From the NCBI GenBank assembly GCA_916700875.1, contig CAKAKS010000038.1, positions 10,335,719 through 10,399,718 on the forward strand: a stretch of DNA of 64,000 nt, written 5' to 3'. Positions within the stretch are counted from its first letter, which is position 1. Every line of letters begins with the position of its first letter. The translations under genes and the position numbers were made by a program. This document shows positions 20,910-34,889 of this stretch, piece after piece. Source of the DNA: Sebastes aleutianus. Its lineage: Eukaryota; Chordata; Actinopteri; Perciformes; Sebastidae. The notes under the pieces were generated by a model. It was not told the origin of the DNA. It made no database searches and saw only the letters and a program-made list of their open reading frames with translations.

Positions 20910-21860
20910 TCTGAGGTCTTATGGTAAAATTTGGAATGTAATTGGTAATTGTGAAGTATTTACTCAGCTAGAGCGAAAAGTTAGACATCTCAGCGATTTT
21001 TGTTTTGTATTTAATTTTCTTTGTATAAGAAAATGTTTCTATAGCAACGAATATGCAATGTAATTAAGTTTCTTACATTTTTGTTATATGCAGTTTTGCA
21101 AGAGTTATCGCTTAAGTAGTGTTTGGTACATCCGGCACTTAATTATATCTTTGATGCTTGTAGCCAGGCTATATTGCAAACATTTATAAAGCTATGTAGA
21201 TACAGCAGCACACAATGTCGTCCTTCCTGTAGAAGCTTTTACTCTGTTATTTCATGCCCTGAATGTTAAAAGCTTATGTTTTAGAGATATGAACACTATG
21301 TAAAAAAAAAAAAAAGAAGAAAAAAGGCCACGACTATTTTATTGCATCTATAACTAAACTTGTGTTTAACCACACAGATTTCACCCGTTATGATCCCCAA
21401 CCAAAGTGTTTTTCTGGGATGTAAATGTGGTAAATTAGAGATAGAGAGGAACAATGAGGCGATACTGTAATTAGAAGCTCCAATTATACCTCTGCTGCAC
21501 AGCTAATCACTAGTTTCCGCCGTTCTGTTTGTGCAGTTTTGTATTTCAAATGATGCGTGTGTGTGTGTGCATGAGTGTGTTTGCGTCCCCTATGCGCATG
21601 GGTGCGTGTGTGGTTTGACTGATAACAGCATTGGTTCATTGGCTGACAGTAAAAAGTTGTTTTTTTCGCAAACAATACTTCTGATTTTTTTTTTTTTCTG
21701 CAACCTTTGCTTGATTGTAAGTTAATGAGCAGCGCTTCTTATGAAACAATTAGCAGATTAAATCCATGTAAACTTCACCTGCTGGCAGAATATTTGCAAA
21801 AAGAAAAAAATGGATTAAGGAAATAAACGCTGAATAAATGCAAATTGTTTAAATTACAAA
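20910..21860 (+). other. trim46: trim46 3' untranslated region
   Basis: This non-coding stretch after the stop has an A-run near 21301-21316 and a GT-rich stretch near 21550-21615. It closes with two overlapping polyadenylation signals. Confidence 0.65.
21822..21838 (+). terminator. trim46: Tandem polyadenylation signals of trim46
   Basis: AATAAA occurs at 21822-21827 and again at 21833-21838. The 3' UTR would be about 930-950 nt. Confidence 0.65.
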
Positions 21861-22360
21861 AACACCTTCTGTTTCCTTTTGTTGTCGTTTGTGTTTAATT
21901 CAAATCCCTGTTGTTTTTCAACTGTTCATAATTACCTGCTTCTCTGAGAGGATGAATGTTCACTGTTTCACCACTAGAGTGCAGCAAGACATTGTAGAAC
22001 ACCAGAGATATCGCCAACCTCTCAACACACTGCAGCTATTGTAATGGTGAGAATATTTACATTTGGAAAGAGGAATAATTGGACCCATTTTCCATACAAA
22101 TAGCCCTATATTATACTGTCAAGCATATATTTATATATAAAGAAATATAGGCATAATTTTCCAAAATCTCCCAACTAAATCTCTTGCAGATTTGCTTTTA
22201 TGGATCTGTTACTTTTATAGAAGTATATATCACCGGCCTTTTTTTGTTCCCAGTTAACTACAGTTTCTGGCTTTGCTTACGGTGAATTTTTTATTTACTC
22301 TTTTTGAAAAGTACTGTGTATGATATACAAGATGCTATGAGGCAATAACATTATATTATA

Positions 22361-22777
22361 TAACCCATTTGTGCCCAAATACTACATTTGGTATGATAAG
22401 GAAAAATGCCACATCATTTGTTCTGATTGATCAAAGGTCTTGAAATTTGGTACGAACATACTTTGGACAAGTATCTAACGGTGCAACAAAAAAATCACAC
22501 TTCTAACAGATTTTTAAAAAATTAGGAAAAACACTAACATTGTGTTTATTAAGTGTTTTACATATAAAATATTTTTTACACTGCATAGGTGATATGCTTG
22601 ATATTCAACTTGTTATGAGTTCATAGATACCAAATACTTGATTATGCTCCTTGTAGTTTCTGAGATTTCCTGAGTTTCTTATCATACTATATTTAGTCTT
22701 AGGACTACTGTTTCTTTCACATTTGTGCTTTAGGCAAGCCCAGAGAACCCTTTTCAGTTGCGGGCACAAATGGGTTA
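22361..22777. mobile_element. Short inverted-repeat MITE
   Basis: TAACCCATTTGTGCCC (22361-22376) and GGGCACAAATGGGTTA (22762-22777) are perfect 16-bp inverted ends. The roughly 385-bp AT-rich interior has no coding potential. Confidence 0.8.
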
Positions 22778-22779
22778 AA

Positions 22780-24950
22780 ATAAAGGGGGGAGAATTTAGA
22801 ATCACTGACAAAATATATATCAACTATAACCATATATGCATTGCTACACTTTGATTGATTGCCACTGATAGCCATGATAATAAATTACAAACCTTTACAC
22901 GTGTTGGCCGATCTGGACAAAATTCATGCCAAGTTTTTGAACTCTACAGAAAAGCATTTCCTGCCAAATGTCTTATATGTATATATAGGTTTATGTGTTA
23001 CCATGAATCAAACTTTACTGTTTATACACATGCAATAAAAAGTTCACATAACAGCAGACATAAAATACTTTAGACCTATATGACCTCTGATTTACTGAGT
23101 GCAACATGAGTTTAGTTTTAGAAAGTGCAAAGGACGCCACCTATTGGCTAATCACAATATAAAATAGGAAATAGCCTAGTGCCTGACTGAGAGAGATTCT
23201 TGCTCAATGAAACACCTTGGATAAATGAATAGTGATGACCATCTGCTTTTGATAGAGATATTAACACCTCACATGTGTGGGTACTTAGCATTCCTTATGT
23301 AAATGTAATGTAAATCGCTGGCGTTTACCTTTTATGAGCTTCAATATGAAAATCCACATGTGTGTTTAATTGGACCGACGTTCAAGGGGAAACTGTAGGG
23401 GGATTTGGGTTTGCCTCGACCACAAAGGGAAAATACAAAATGTAGAGGAAAAAAAAAAGAGAATCGAGAAGAAAAAGAAATTATAAAGCAGAGCGCACAG
23501 CCCTGACACAAGCCAAGGTTTTTTTTTTTAACGTCTTAATACACACAGATAAAAAATACTGCCTCCAAAGGGAGATTTAGCTCTGATCCCCTATGATATA
23601 GAAGAAGTGGAATGTACTGTAAAGCATGAATACAGCACAGCCCTCCACCCATCCGCCCCCCTTTGAGCTTGCTGCACCTCTCTTCTTTAGTCCAAATCTG
23701 TAACAGATTGGGTTTAGTCTGACTGGAGGTATGCAGCCACAACACCACATGTAGGGGTCCGCATAATCCCTCCGCCGAGTATTAAGCGCACAGCATGGGC
23801 ATTCTTTTAAAGACCTGGCAGGAATTACCAATACATAATCTCCATGATCATCATTTAGTATAGTTCAGTGGGAGAGGATGGGGGGTTGGTGGAAGCATCT
23901 GAATTCATGAAGGATCTAAGAGCTATATGTGCAATCTGGGAGAGACAGTGTGCGGTGCCATCTGGAGAACACGCAGGACAAAGTCTGTTGGAATCCGCTA
24001 ACCCAACTGTCTTAAACAACATGAAGCTACACCACATGTTCAAAAGACCTGATTTGTTTGTTGAGCCCTCTATGTGGTTTCTATAGCCTGGAGTGGAATT
24101 CGTTGTTTATGGGCGAACCTGCTTGAAACTATTCTGCTAAATCAAACCCATTATCGTGGATCTCGGCGGTGGAGGCCTGCAGTAGGTATTAAGTAGGCAG
24201 GGGGTGAAATAAAATAATACATAATGTGTTTCTGCTGCAAGCTCAGTTTATGACAGCTACACTTTATAGCTGTGGACTACATTAATTATTAATCTCCATA
24301 AGCACAAACCCTCTACATTACACTCACAAGAGGTGACCACTCTTAATTCCTCCCTCTCCATGTGTAACAGGTCATTTCGCCGAAGGGATTGAATCACGCT
24401 CACGTCACTCATTTCTTTCACTCGGTTTGCTCCGCCTTTAAATTCAATAACGTCGCCCTGATATTATTCTTCCAGACGTGGCCACTGCTGAAACATTTAT
24501 GTTCCTCTTTCTCCGTCCCGTCCGTCCATCCACCCATGAGACTGGACAGCATTAATAATACACAACTTCCTGCTTTTATCTCATTGATAATCTGAATAGG
24601 ACGTAGAAGGGGGGGGGAAATCAATCAGCTAAATGTTGGCTAAGAGGATTTGAGGGGCGTAGCGGGGCCATCTTCCCTCACTGTAATAAATGAGGGGTGA
24701 CAGTAATGCTAGACAGAGCCCATATGGCCACATACTGTAACCTAGTGCACTGACAGAAGACACAGGGCTAATTCAGTTTAACATTTACACTCCAGTGGCA
24801 AGGATCCTCCTGTATTGGATTTGTGTACTGCACATTGTTTTCTTTGTTTAATGATGCAATGAGTATTATGAAATGCTTGTGTAGCTTATTACATAAATCA
24901 AACTGCATACAGTGCACAATTGGACAATTAAGAGTGCCATGTGCCACCAA
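22780..24950. other. Intergenic DNA, no gene seen
   Basis: No splice-bounded exon is supportable. Parts such as 23640-24200 and 24360-24700 have balanced composition and homeodomain-like AT motifs, so they might be conserved non-coding DNA. I cannot show conservation from one sequence. Confidence 0.4.
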
Positions 24951-24954
24951 GGGC

Positions 24955-26030
24955 TCGTTCCAGGAATAGTTCGACATTTTAAGAAATACGCTTGTTCGCT
25001 TTCGTGCTAAGAGTTAGATGAGAAGATCGATGCCTTTGTCACGGCTGTCAGTGTTTGATACCGCCGCACAAGGCACCCTTTCGCGGCGGTAGGAGATGCA
25101 ACAGGCTTTTCATTAACTGGAATGTAAACCAATCCGCGGCAACAGTAAACTAACAGGTAAAGTGCTGTGGTGAAATAGTTTAAAGAGCGATAAAGACACA
25201 TGGCGGGCAGAAGAGGAGGCGGATGTGCCCAACAAACACAAGGCTTTTATCCTTTTCTTTTTAAAGCGCTTTGAGTGGTCGGAAGACTAGTAAAGCGCTA
25301 TATAAATGCAAGTCCATTTACCATTTACCATTTATCTGGGAGACCGCTGTTCATGTCTCGAGCGTTACGTTTCACTTTACAATCAGCTGTTTGTTCATGT
25401 CCTGCGTTCACAACGTCAAGCCACATTTTCACTGTAAAAACATAGTAATTCTAAACCCAACTATGTTGTTTTTTCCTAGACCTAACTAAGTGGTTTTGTT
25501 GGCTAATCCTAAGCAAGTGTTTTTGTTTAATTCACAACGTTAAGAACGTGTTTACTGCGATCAAAAAGTGACACCGTGGGGTCATTAAGCATGTGTTTAG
25601 TGCGACAGAAAAAGTGACGCAGAGAGGTCTGAGCAAGCGCCAATATTTGACAAGTTGATTAAATAGAAGTTTACAGCCTGCAGCTGGCTAGCTTAGCTAA
25701 GCATAATGGCTGTAAATGAGGAAACAGCTAGCTTGCCAACACCTCTAAAGTTTAGTTATCTACCTGTCATAAAATCTTGTTTGTTTAATCCATACAAAAG
25801 CCAAAGTACCAAGCTATTTCACTGCCTGGCTGTTTTCCCCAGTCTCTATGCTAAGCTAACCGTCTGCTGACTGTGGCTTCATATTTTACTTAACAGATAT
25901 GAGAGTGGTATAAGGAGTAGGTAGAGACCAAAAACAGAGCTAAAAGAGAGTTAATATTGAATTTAAATTCTTAACATGACTCCAAACGAATGATGATGTT
26001 TTCCTATAACTACTGGATGTGTTCAACATG
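24955..26030. repeat. Composite fish repeat cluster
   Basis: The segment contains AGTTCGACATTTTAAGAAAT with AGTTAGATGAGAAGATCGAT (24968-25033) and a CTAGCTTAGCTAAGCATAA-type partner near 25690, which look like two ends of one element. Between them lie other fragments: AAAGCGCTTTGAGTGGTCGG at 25264 with TATATAAATGC, and a CCTAACTAAGTGGTTTTGTT motif. Assignments are by recall. Confidence 0.45.
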
Positions 26031-26547
26031 AAGAGTAACTTCGGTATTTTTCAACCTGGACCCTATTTTCCCATGTTTTTGTGTCTAAGTCACTAATGGA
26101 GACGACAATTTTTGAAATTGGTCCAGTAACGAGCGAGAGCACTGCAGCCGGCAGCCGCTAAACGAGCTCCAATGTAATCGTTCGGGGCAATTCCTCACTG
26201 TCAACGTCCACTAAAAGTGCTTGTTTTTGCCACTGTCAGGCTCAGATTGTTATCATAAGTGTCTGTCAACATTGTGGTAAGGACCCTACAGAGAAATAAG
26301 ACGTTTTTCCTTACCGTACGGTAAAGTCTGTCTGTTCGCACGTCTCGTTCTAAAATCTTGCATCAAGTCCTCATTGAAATCATCTAAATATTCTGCCATG
26401 ACATTGAAAATCTCTTAGATAACACTAAGCTACCCTGACAAACAAACAGACAGGATCCAGCGGAAGGTAAAGAAAAACATTTTATTTTTAGTTTTGTTTC
26501 CTTTCTATAATAGGGTCCAGGTTGAAAAATACCGAAGTTACCCTTTA
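26031..26547. mobile_element. Inverted-repeat MITE
   Basis: The left end GTAACTTCGGTATTTTTCAA with CCTGGACCCTAT is mirrored at the right end by ATAGGGTCCAGG with TTGAAAAATACCGAAGTTAC. The arms are about 33 bp and the element about 517 bp, with no transposase frame. Confidence 0.85.
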
Positions 26548-26559
26548 AAAAGGTTATGA

Positions 26560-29500
26560 TACGTTGATGTTGTGTTCCCCTTGCCTCCAAGTGGCCAACA
26601 AAAATAGTTTTTGCAGGTTTAACTACAGTGTGAAACGTGGGGATCTAATCCTTTATAAACGATTTCACTCTGAACCCAGAGCAACGGTTCACTGGTTTGA
26701 ACCATTAAAATCTGTCTTTTGGATCACGAGTGTGAAGCGGACCAAACTATATTACATCGCTTAAAGCCCTAAAGTGTAACTTTAAGGCTGGCGTAACATC
26801 AGATATATGTCTTTACACTCCGCCTGTACCTATAGGATATTATTGTTTCCATAAAACCGAGGTGTGGAATAGCATTTTAGCGAGACTAATGATACAAAAT
26901 TCTTTGTAACAAATGGTGTGAGCAGGTGTGGGGCCATTGCACGTGTGGTCAGAAACCGTGATTTTGATTGAGCTTTATATACTATGTGACAACTCCATTC
27001 AGCGAGTCTGTCAGTCAGGACACAGCATATTTTGAGTGGTTTTCCACCGTGGTCAAACATGCTGAGTCGAACCTCAATAGCCCCTACACTGTTCAAGTTC
27101 CAGGTCTCTGAAAAGTGAAAGGCGAGTCAAATCAGTGTGTCAACAGGGGATCTGTAAACCACACGTTTCCTGGACGGCTCTGTCAAGACCAGCTGTGCAT
27201 ACATCATAGCCTGCATGATCTGTGGGTACAGTTAAAGAAGGAAATAAAACGCAGACAGAGGGAAATAAAGAAAGAAACAGACAGAAAAAGAGGCAGACAT
27301 GTAACAACGGATACCGACACAGAACATGAGGCTAAGGAGGGTTAGTGGGTATTCGATCTGGGAAAAGAGAAAAACAGTCTGATGAGCATCTCTCTGAAGT
27401 CTGACAACTCCACAGTCCTATCTGTTACCATGTCAATACTTCACAACAGCCCACCCTGGCCTCCTCGTCTGTCCCTCCTCACCTTCCAGATGCTCTCCCA
27501 GTGAAGGGGTGAAAGGTTGGCAGGTGCCTGGGGGAGCAGCAAGGGTCAGATCTTGGAGAGGTCAAGCAGTCGCAGGGTCTTTGGGTTGAACGAGCGAGAC
27601 GGTGGGGGGGGGGGGGGGGGGCAATATGGCTAGTGTCCAGAGCAGGAGATAGACGGGACCACAGAGAAGCAGTCTCCCCTAATCAACTTCATTTACGGGC
27701 ACTGACAGACAGCCACGTCTGCCTCAGGCGGCCACAATCAGCTTTCAGGGTATTACCCGCCGCCAACCACAAATCCATAATCCTGGAATCCTTGACCTTT
27801 TGCGTTTCCAACATAAAGTCAATGACAGCAAGGACGGCATCGACAAAATGTACAGTGTATTTGTGTGATTCCAATTCCAAAACGGATCTGTAATTGTGGA
27901 AGTGGCTGCACCTTTCCAGTGGCGCTTATTGACGATACGTGACATACTGCCCGATCATTCAACTCTGTGGCTTGTTTAAACGCAAGCTGCACTGTAATTA
28001 GTGTGTAGAATCAATCAACAGCATATTGACGTGCGCCCAGATGACTGAACCTGCTTGATTTCTCTGATCATGCAAAGCAACACGACTTCGGCCCTGAACG
28101 CCGAACCTAATGTGGGGGAGCAGGAAAGGACATTATCATCTGCATAATGAGACACCAAAGGCAATGTATTGTATGCAGCCAGTGATGCTCGACATCCATC
28201 GACTGGACTTAATGAGTTTTTCTATGTAACTTCATGTTCAGTTTGGCATGTTTAGGCTATCTAATGCACACCCCAGTTTCTCCAGAGCCCCCTTAATTAC
28301 ATCAGTGAAATGAGGCGATAAAGTTTGCAGTGTCTGCCCTGAAATCAATGTGGTATTGGCAAGAGATATGTTCATGATGGTTCACAGCTGCAATCACATT
28401 CACCTATACAGTAACACCTGGGTGCAACACATTTATCAGAGGAAACCAATGTAGTGTGAGCAGATACTCTTCCTCCCATTACCATCCATTATGTACACAC
28501 AAGATGAAGTCGGTTTGTGGCAGTCTAGACATGTAGCCCTACATCGTCCGCCCCTCGCTGAGCACACAGCCCATGACCCACATTAATACATTTATAATCA
28601 ATACCTCCCCAGGTCCCGTGCGCAGACTCTCCTACTATCAGATGTTGAGGGAAATTGTGCAGTCCAATTTAAAATGGCCCAGGGGAAACTTCCATAACCA
28701 TGTGCCAATTAGTTCCACTGTCAATAATGGTAATGCTAAAGGACATTGTGTTCCAGGGCGAGAGGAGAGGATGGATAGAGGGAGGGAGGAGGGAGAGACA
28801 TCATCAAGCTTATGCCCGTTGTTCATTGTTAATGGCTGTTACACTGACAAGAAGCATTTGATCAGACACACACACACACACACACACTCATTGTGGGCCG
28901 TGGACGTGGTTGAGGGGGTTGTGTTATGGGGCAGAATTACACAACCCATGAAGATAATAAGTAATGACGTCTTATAAAGGTCAACAAACAAAGCACTAGT
29001 AGGACAAACACAGGCCGTGTGATGAGATTCATTAGGACAGCATTTAGAGTGTGGAGGGTGTGTGTGGTGGTGGGGCGGCGGGGGGCGCATTCCTCCGTTG
29101 TTTCAGTGGCCGTCACAGCAGCAGTCGAAACAGGTGCGTGTCTTTACTCGGGGGCACCGAGGGCAGGACAAGTGCTATTCTCACATGGTTCAGACTGGTC
29201 ACACTTGACCAAACTCTGACCTTAGCTCCCCACTTGAGTAGCCCAAGACTTCATTAAGTAGGCCCTAAGTAGCGCAAGGGGTCTCGCAACTATTATCTCA
29301 GCAATTTAATACAGACTCTCCCTGTCAGTAAATGATCTTGACTCAAGGATGTTTACGAGCAGCTTGCTTATCAACGTCAAAACTTTGCAGCAGCCCTGCT
29401 TTGAATTCGGGACCCCTGATGAGCGGTATCACGGGGCTCTCAACCCCCCGACGCGTCTACTTTGATTCGTGGTCACCTCGCCTGTCTGAGGAGCCCTCTT

Positions 29501-30440
29501 GTAAAGTCATCACACCAACTCTGCTTCACTCAACGTGCTCTGTCCAGGAACAAAAGGGGCAGGTGACATTTCAAGTTGGAAGAACAACGGAGCATTGAGA
29601 AGTGCTCTTGTTCAAGGAGACGACACAAACGCAACCTTTGATTGGGAGAACAAACAACTCGCTGCCTGGACTATCACTAGTCAAAGCTTGAGACATGAGA
29701 CTGTCAGACCAGTTGTAAGTCACAAAAATCAACACTTGAGGCTTGACTTAATTCAGACTTGACTTGAGACAAGCAGAGAGAGCAAAGATTTAATGAGGTA
29801 AAATCAGCAGACAGCAGCAGGCAGACCTGGCTTAGCTCCACATCCTGTACAATTATGCAAGATGGGCATATTTAAGGCTAGGGTCGGTTATATTGAGAAA
29901 CTAGCAAGAGTACGATTTTCCAATTGAAAAACCGAGCCCAGTGTTGCCCTTCCAATGACAGTAGCTGGCAGCACTAGCTCCAAAAGTCCCTAAATCTAGC
30001 AAGAAAGTCACAAAGTCGGCAACACTGACAGTCCGTCCCTCCATGATTGGACAGGTTTATTACAGTCCTGTGACAGCCACAGATACCAGATTTGTTTTCT
30101 TTTGTTTGTCAGGACATTTGATTTATTGACTGCTTTCAGGATGTAATGAGAATTTCAACAAGTATAACAAAAATGTATTTGAAGAATAGCTTTAATTATG
30201 CATAAGCTAATATTAGGCCTGTTCTCAGCAATGTAAAAAAGGCACTTTTAACACAGCTTTGAAAGGAAAATGTTCAAACGCTGTGTCATTTTCATGTTCA
30301 GCATTCACAGACCTGATAAACTTTTTTCATGATATTGATATTTAATATCATAATGATAGCTATATTTGTTGGGCATTTCATTATGCAATGGAATGATATT
30401 TCTGCAGTATTGTCTATAGAAGAAGCAAGAAGTATTTTAT
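26560..30440. other. Intergenic DNA, no gene seen
   Basis: Only scattered short frames occur. A G-run lies at 27605-27621 and a CA microsatellite at 28866-28886. The stretch about 27630-28560 looks non-repetitive and is a candidate for conserved non-coding DNA, which is unproven here. Confidence 0.4.
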
Positions 30441-30445
30441 CAAAG

Positions 30446-30778
30446 GAGCCTTGTGTAGGATCTGGCAGCATCTAGTGGTGAGGTTGCAGATTGCAACCAA
30501 CTGAAACTTCTGCCGTGTGCCAAACGTGTAGGAGAACTACGGTGGCTGACTTGAAAATGCAAATGTCCCTATCTAGACCCAGTGTTTGGTTTGTTCGTTC
30601 TGGGCTACTGTAGAAATTCTGGGCTCCGTGAAGAGGACCCGCTCCGTATGTAGATATAAACGGCTCTTTCTAAGGTAAAAAAAACCAATTCATATTTTCA
30701 GGTGATTATACACTAAAGAAAACATACTTATTATATTCCATTCCTGCCAATAGATCCCCCTAAATGTTACACACTGTT
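30446..30778. mobile_element. MITE-like element, copy 1
   Basis: The left part CTTGTGTAGGATCTGGCAGC with ATCTAGTGGTG and GTTGCAGATTGCAACCAACT pairs loosely with the right end CCCCCTAAATGTTACACACT. A related left part occurs at 32965. Confidence 0.55.
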
Positions 30779-30789
30779 TAATCCATTAT

Positions 30790-32960
30790 TGGGGAAATTA
30801 CATTTTTACACTTGGTTGTTATTATTATATTACACACACATAGGCTCGAAATACACACATGCACACACAAGACCTATAGACATGCATTAGTTGTGGAGCT
30901 TGCCACATTATTTATCTGCCTGGTGAAGACCACATGAGGTTGAAACTAGTCGTTGTTTTAAACTATTATGCCCGACAAAATGAAGTCTTTCAACATAATC
31001 ATTTCTCAAACCAAGACTGGCTGAAGAAAATGTTGAGAAAATGATAAGATGTGACAGACTTGGCGTCAAAAGTCTTGAAATGAGATCTGTTACTGGTCAA
31101 TTCTTCAGATTTTTTAAACTAGGAAATCATGGGATTCTTTGTGGTTACATTATAAAGTTTCTCCCAAATCAGATTGTGTTTGAGGTTAGAAATGCCGTTG
31201 TGAAATAATGCTTCATTTTAAATCAACAATGCCTAGTTTAAACTCATTTTTGAGAGGTTCACTTAAACCATCCCTCATAGTTTGCAGATTGGTCTGGCAT
31301 TTAGCTGCAGTCAATTTTCATTTCTTTCCTGACCAAAATTTCATAGCAAAACCTTTAAAGATTTCGTCTGGTTTTACCAGGCTCACCTCTCCTCTCCGTG
31401 CTCAGAGTACCAGACACGTATCACTTCTGTCTCCTCCACTAATGTGGACATCGTGACGCACTTTTAGTCACTCTTTCCTTTTCCCAAACACATCTACACA
31501 CACACATCTAATGACAACATAACACACAGCTAGTCTCCAGCTCAGGAAACAGAGGGTTCCTGTTATTGAGTCCAAGCTCTATTGTTATCTTAAACAGCAC
31601 TTTGACAGTACACTCTCTCTCTCTCTCACTCCTTCTGCCTGGTTTTCTCAGCCTCTCCAGCTCTTGCTTCACACAATTTTTTATTACACAATTATTATCT
31701 AGCCAAATCTTGATCCCTATATAGCTCTATAGTAGCACACATTCTTATCTGGACCTTTCACTCTACTAATATTGACAAAGCCAGAGAGATAAAGTCAACA
31801 CAACTCTCCATTACCACTTTTCCTGTTTTATCTATGCGTCTTATCTTTTGCTCTCGGAGTCACACAGTCACTCCCATTCCTGCACTTGAGGATCAAGTGT
31901 CTCCTCTGCCATCGCAAAACACTGTCTCTTCTGGCTTTTTTTTTTTTTTTCTTTCCTCATTCCTTCAGCCTACGCTGCTTTACTCTCTCCCCATTGTGGG
32001 AACCGAGGTGCTGCATGCAGTCTATTGCGCAGTCGAAGGTGTTAGGGGGATTGAAGAAAAGTCTGGATAAGCAACAGCTGGATTTAATGCACCATTAAGG
32101 TCATTGGTTGTTCAAGCTGCACCTGCAAATCCCCTGATTTCACCCCCCCTGTCTAAACCTCTTTCCCCTGTCTGCTCCCTCCTCTCCTCTTCTCTCTGTT
32201 GCCCTCTCCTCTTTCGTCCACATACTCAGCCACCCTTTCTTTTCATTCCTGGCCCTCTCAGCTTTCTCGCTCTTGCCCTGTCAGCTATGAAATCCCCCCC
32301 CACCCCCTCTCTTTTCTGGTTCTTTATCGAAAGTAACTGCTGCCACTGCTTCACCCCTCTCTCGCATCCTTGTCTCCTTTTCTGTCTCACTCTACATGTA
32401 CCCCCTCCTCTCTCCCTCTCTCTCTCTTTCTCTACGTCTCTCATTCTCTCTGTTTCAATGCCCCTCCCGCTCACAGGCTGTTGTGTTGTGTCTGCCAGGC
32501 CTTCTCGGCTGGAGCGCAGGTTTCCTGAGTACTGGAACGGAACAGGAGCTGGCAGCAGGGAGACACACTGAGAAAAGCCAGCTCCAACCGTTCCCACTGA
32601 GCGTCGCACACACGCTCACACTGCTGCCGCTCATACCGATGCATCGCAGGCAGGACACAGCACAGCACACGCCATGATGTATGTAATGATGCATCATTTC
32701 ATGGGTAGTCACACCTGGATTCAGTTTATTTCTTCGATGCAATGGAGTAACCTGGCCTTCACGGTCTGATAGGTATCATATCACATCTTAATAAGTGTAG
32801 CAGGTAGCTCCAGGCTGGTTTTGTTGCACCAACACAGGGTCTAATTCATAAATAGATTTGATTTTGAAGAGTCTCCACCTTTTAATTTTTAACATTATAT
32901 TTATTTTAGAGACAAATGTGCATAAAGGCTTTAGGTTATTAAAGGATTTACTGAATATTA
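30790..32960. other. Intergenic DNA, pyrimidine-rich in part
   Basis: No gene is seen. About 32130-32470 is strongly CT-rich on the + strand, which gives open frames by composition only. Confidence 0.45.
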
Positions 32961-32964
32961 AAAG

Positions 32965-33330
32965 TACAGTGTGTAGGATTTGGCGGCATCTAGTGGTGTG
33001 GTTGCAGATTGCAACCAACTGAATACACCTCCGCTCACTCCTCCCTTTCCAAGACTGCGGTAACGTGAGCCACCAAGTGCAAAACCATGGTAACGCCGTT
33101 CGCCTTGCTCAGACGTGTACGTGTCCACAGGGGCGTTTTTGGACGCGAGGGATCGCCTTGCTTCCCAGCATTGGACACTTGATGGGCTGCCACTAGGCAG
33201 TAGGAAAGAGGCACCTGATTGAACCAACGCTTTCACTCGTGGGCTGCTGCTCCCAGCTTTCAAACCGGAACCAACACGGTGGCTCGTTTGGAAACTTTTT
33301 TCTTGTATATTACGAAAATAGGTCAAATTT
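32965..33330. repeat. Related MITE-like element, copy 2 (partial)
   Basis: ACAGTGTGTAGGATTTGGCG with GCATCTAGTGGTG and GTTGCAGATTGCAACCAACT matches the left part of the copy at 30446. I did not find the matching right end, so the end coordinate is approximate. Confidence 0.5.
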
Positions 33331-33339
33331 TGGGCGAGA

Positions 33340-34630
33340 AATACTAAGCAGTTGCTGAATCTGTCTTCAGTTTAGGTCAATAAAGTTAGTTTTAAAGTTT
33401 TCCGGGAGTTTCCAGAGGTGGCGAGGTGCGCCGGATGCCTTTGATTTGCATAAAGTAGCCTAAACCTCAACTTTATGCAAATGGGGAGCAGCCAACATGG
33501 CGGTCCGTCTCTCGAAACGCAACGCAATCCTGTGGTCACGTACCATAACACTACTTTAGGAGCAACGGAATTCAGATGGCGGCTTTGGGTGTTGATTTTT
33601 GTGAATGTGAAAATGTTACCTTAGGCAGTGGCAAATGAATTTTACAGATTAAATTATTAAATGATCAAAATCTTAATAAAACATAGTCACCGTATGAATC
33701 AGTGATGAAAGTAATCATTAGTTGCAGCTCCCTGAAGGAAATTCAAGCACAATAAACATGCAGGCATTTAGGCAGCATACATCATGGCTGTTATACAAAG
33801 CCGCAAAGCCATTCACAAGATGAAGCATCCTCGAACTACATTGCAGACTTGGAAAGATAATTGTTGACTTCAGGATTTCAAGATTTATGTTTCTGCAAAC
33901 AGACATAAACCCTGACTATCTTCCAGTCTCCATAAACAGAAGAAACAGGCTTTACCCCTCTGGCAGACGCGCGGATCGTCACTTACACTATTAACACATG
34001 GTGCAGACAAACATAAACACCGCCCTCCCAAGAATAACTCTCCATTTTCCCCCTAAGAATGATGTTTATTTCTCAGTGGCTCTTCAGTGCGTCCCTCTCC
34101 CCCAGCCAACCGAATGATGTTTACATCTCCCACTCCTCCTGATTTCACCCTGGAGACGTCTGTGCCCTCTGCACCTGGACAGTTCACCGCCCTGAATGGA
34201 CGGACGTGCCCCGCGGCACCTAAAGAGACACAGAGATCAAACAACTGTGTGCTCCCGGAGGCCCCTAATGAAATAGTTGTCGGATTCCTCGCTTTGGAAA
34301 CAACATTAGTATTTATGGATAGCTTTCAGCTAGTACTAATGGTAAACTCATTTTCAAAATGGCTTTTCTAAATTAAGAGGATGGCACAGAGAAACAGTTA
34401 AGGGTCTAATGTGTGTTAAAAGCCTGACTGGGGGCCTCATTATAGACTTAGTAGAAACAAATTGTTTTCTGTCTCTCAGCTGACAGGGTGCTGGTGTTGT
34501 TAATATATTAGACAACAGTCCAGGGCAGCGTTTTAATAAAAAACATAGATTGAGATTTATTGAGACATATAATGAGGGAATGTAATGAATCTTTCTGACC
34601 ACTGTCTTCAAACTCCTCTTATAAATAGTG
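33340..34630. other. Intergenic DNA, no gene seen
   Basis: I see no coding exon or paired terminal repeat that I can support here. Confidence 0.4.
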
Positions 34631-34639
34631 GACGACAGC

Positions 34640-34870
34640 TAGATAGATAGATAGATAGATAGATAGTAACGTTATTGATCCTGAGGGAAATTCAAGTTTC
34701 CAGCATCACAGTTCCATAGTGCAAAACATGTTAGTAAAAAGTCAGTAAAAAAGTTAGTAGTGCAAAGTACAAAGTACAAAAAAATATACCAGATATAAAA
34801 ATACAAGGAGATGAAGAAAACTGTTAAAACTGAATATAGTGCAGGGTAACAGCTGTGATACATGACTATT
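34640..34870 (-). mobile_element. Minus-strand LINE 3' end with GATA-type microsatellite
   Basis: A run of GATA repeats (34644-34667) is followed by TTATTGATCCTGAGGGAAAT, the reverse complement of a LINE-type 3' tail (ATTTCCCTCAGGATCAATAA). The 3' tails of several fish LINEs end in such a stretch plus a microsatellite. A plus-strand relative lies at 59131-59622. Confidence 0.6.
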
Positions 34871-34889
34871 AAAAAAGTGAGTATAGTGC

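Noticed and set aside
28573..28977. A 134-codon open frame in the intergenic region
   Set aside because: It crosses a CA microsatellite that encodes a THTHTH run, and it has no family signature or splice context.
32104..32609. Open frames of 127-155 codons on both strands
   Set aside because: They come from a CT-rich tract, which lacks stops on either strand by composition. No domain or splice context is seen.
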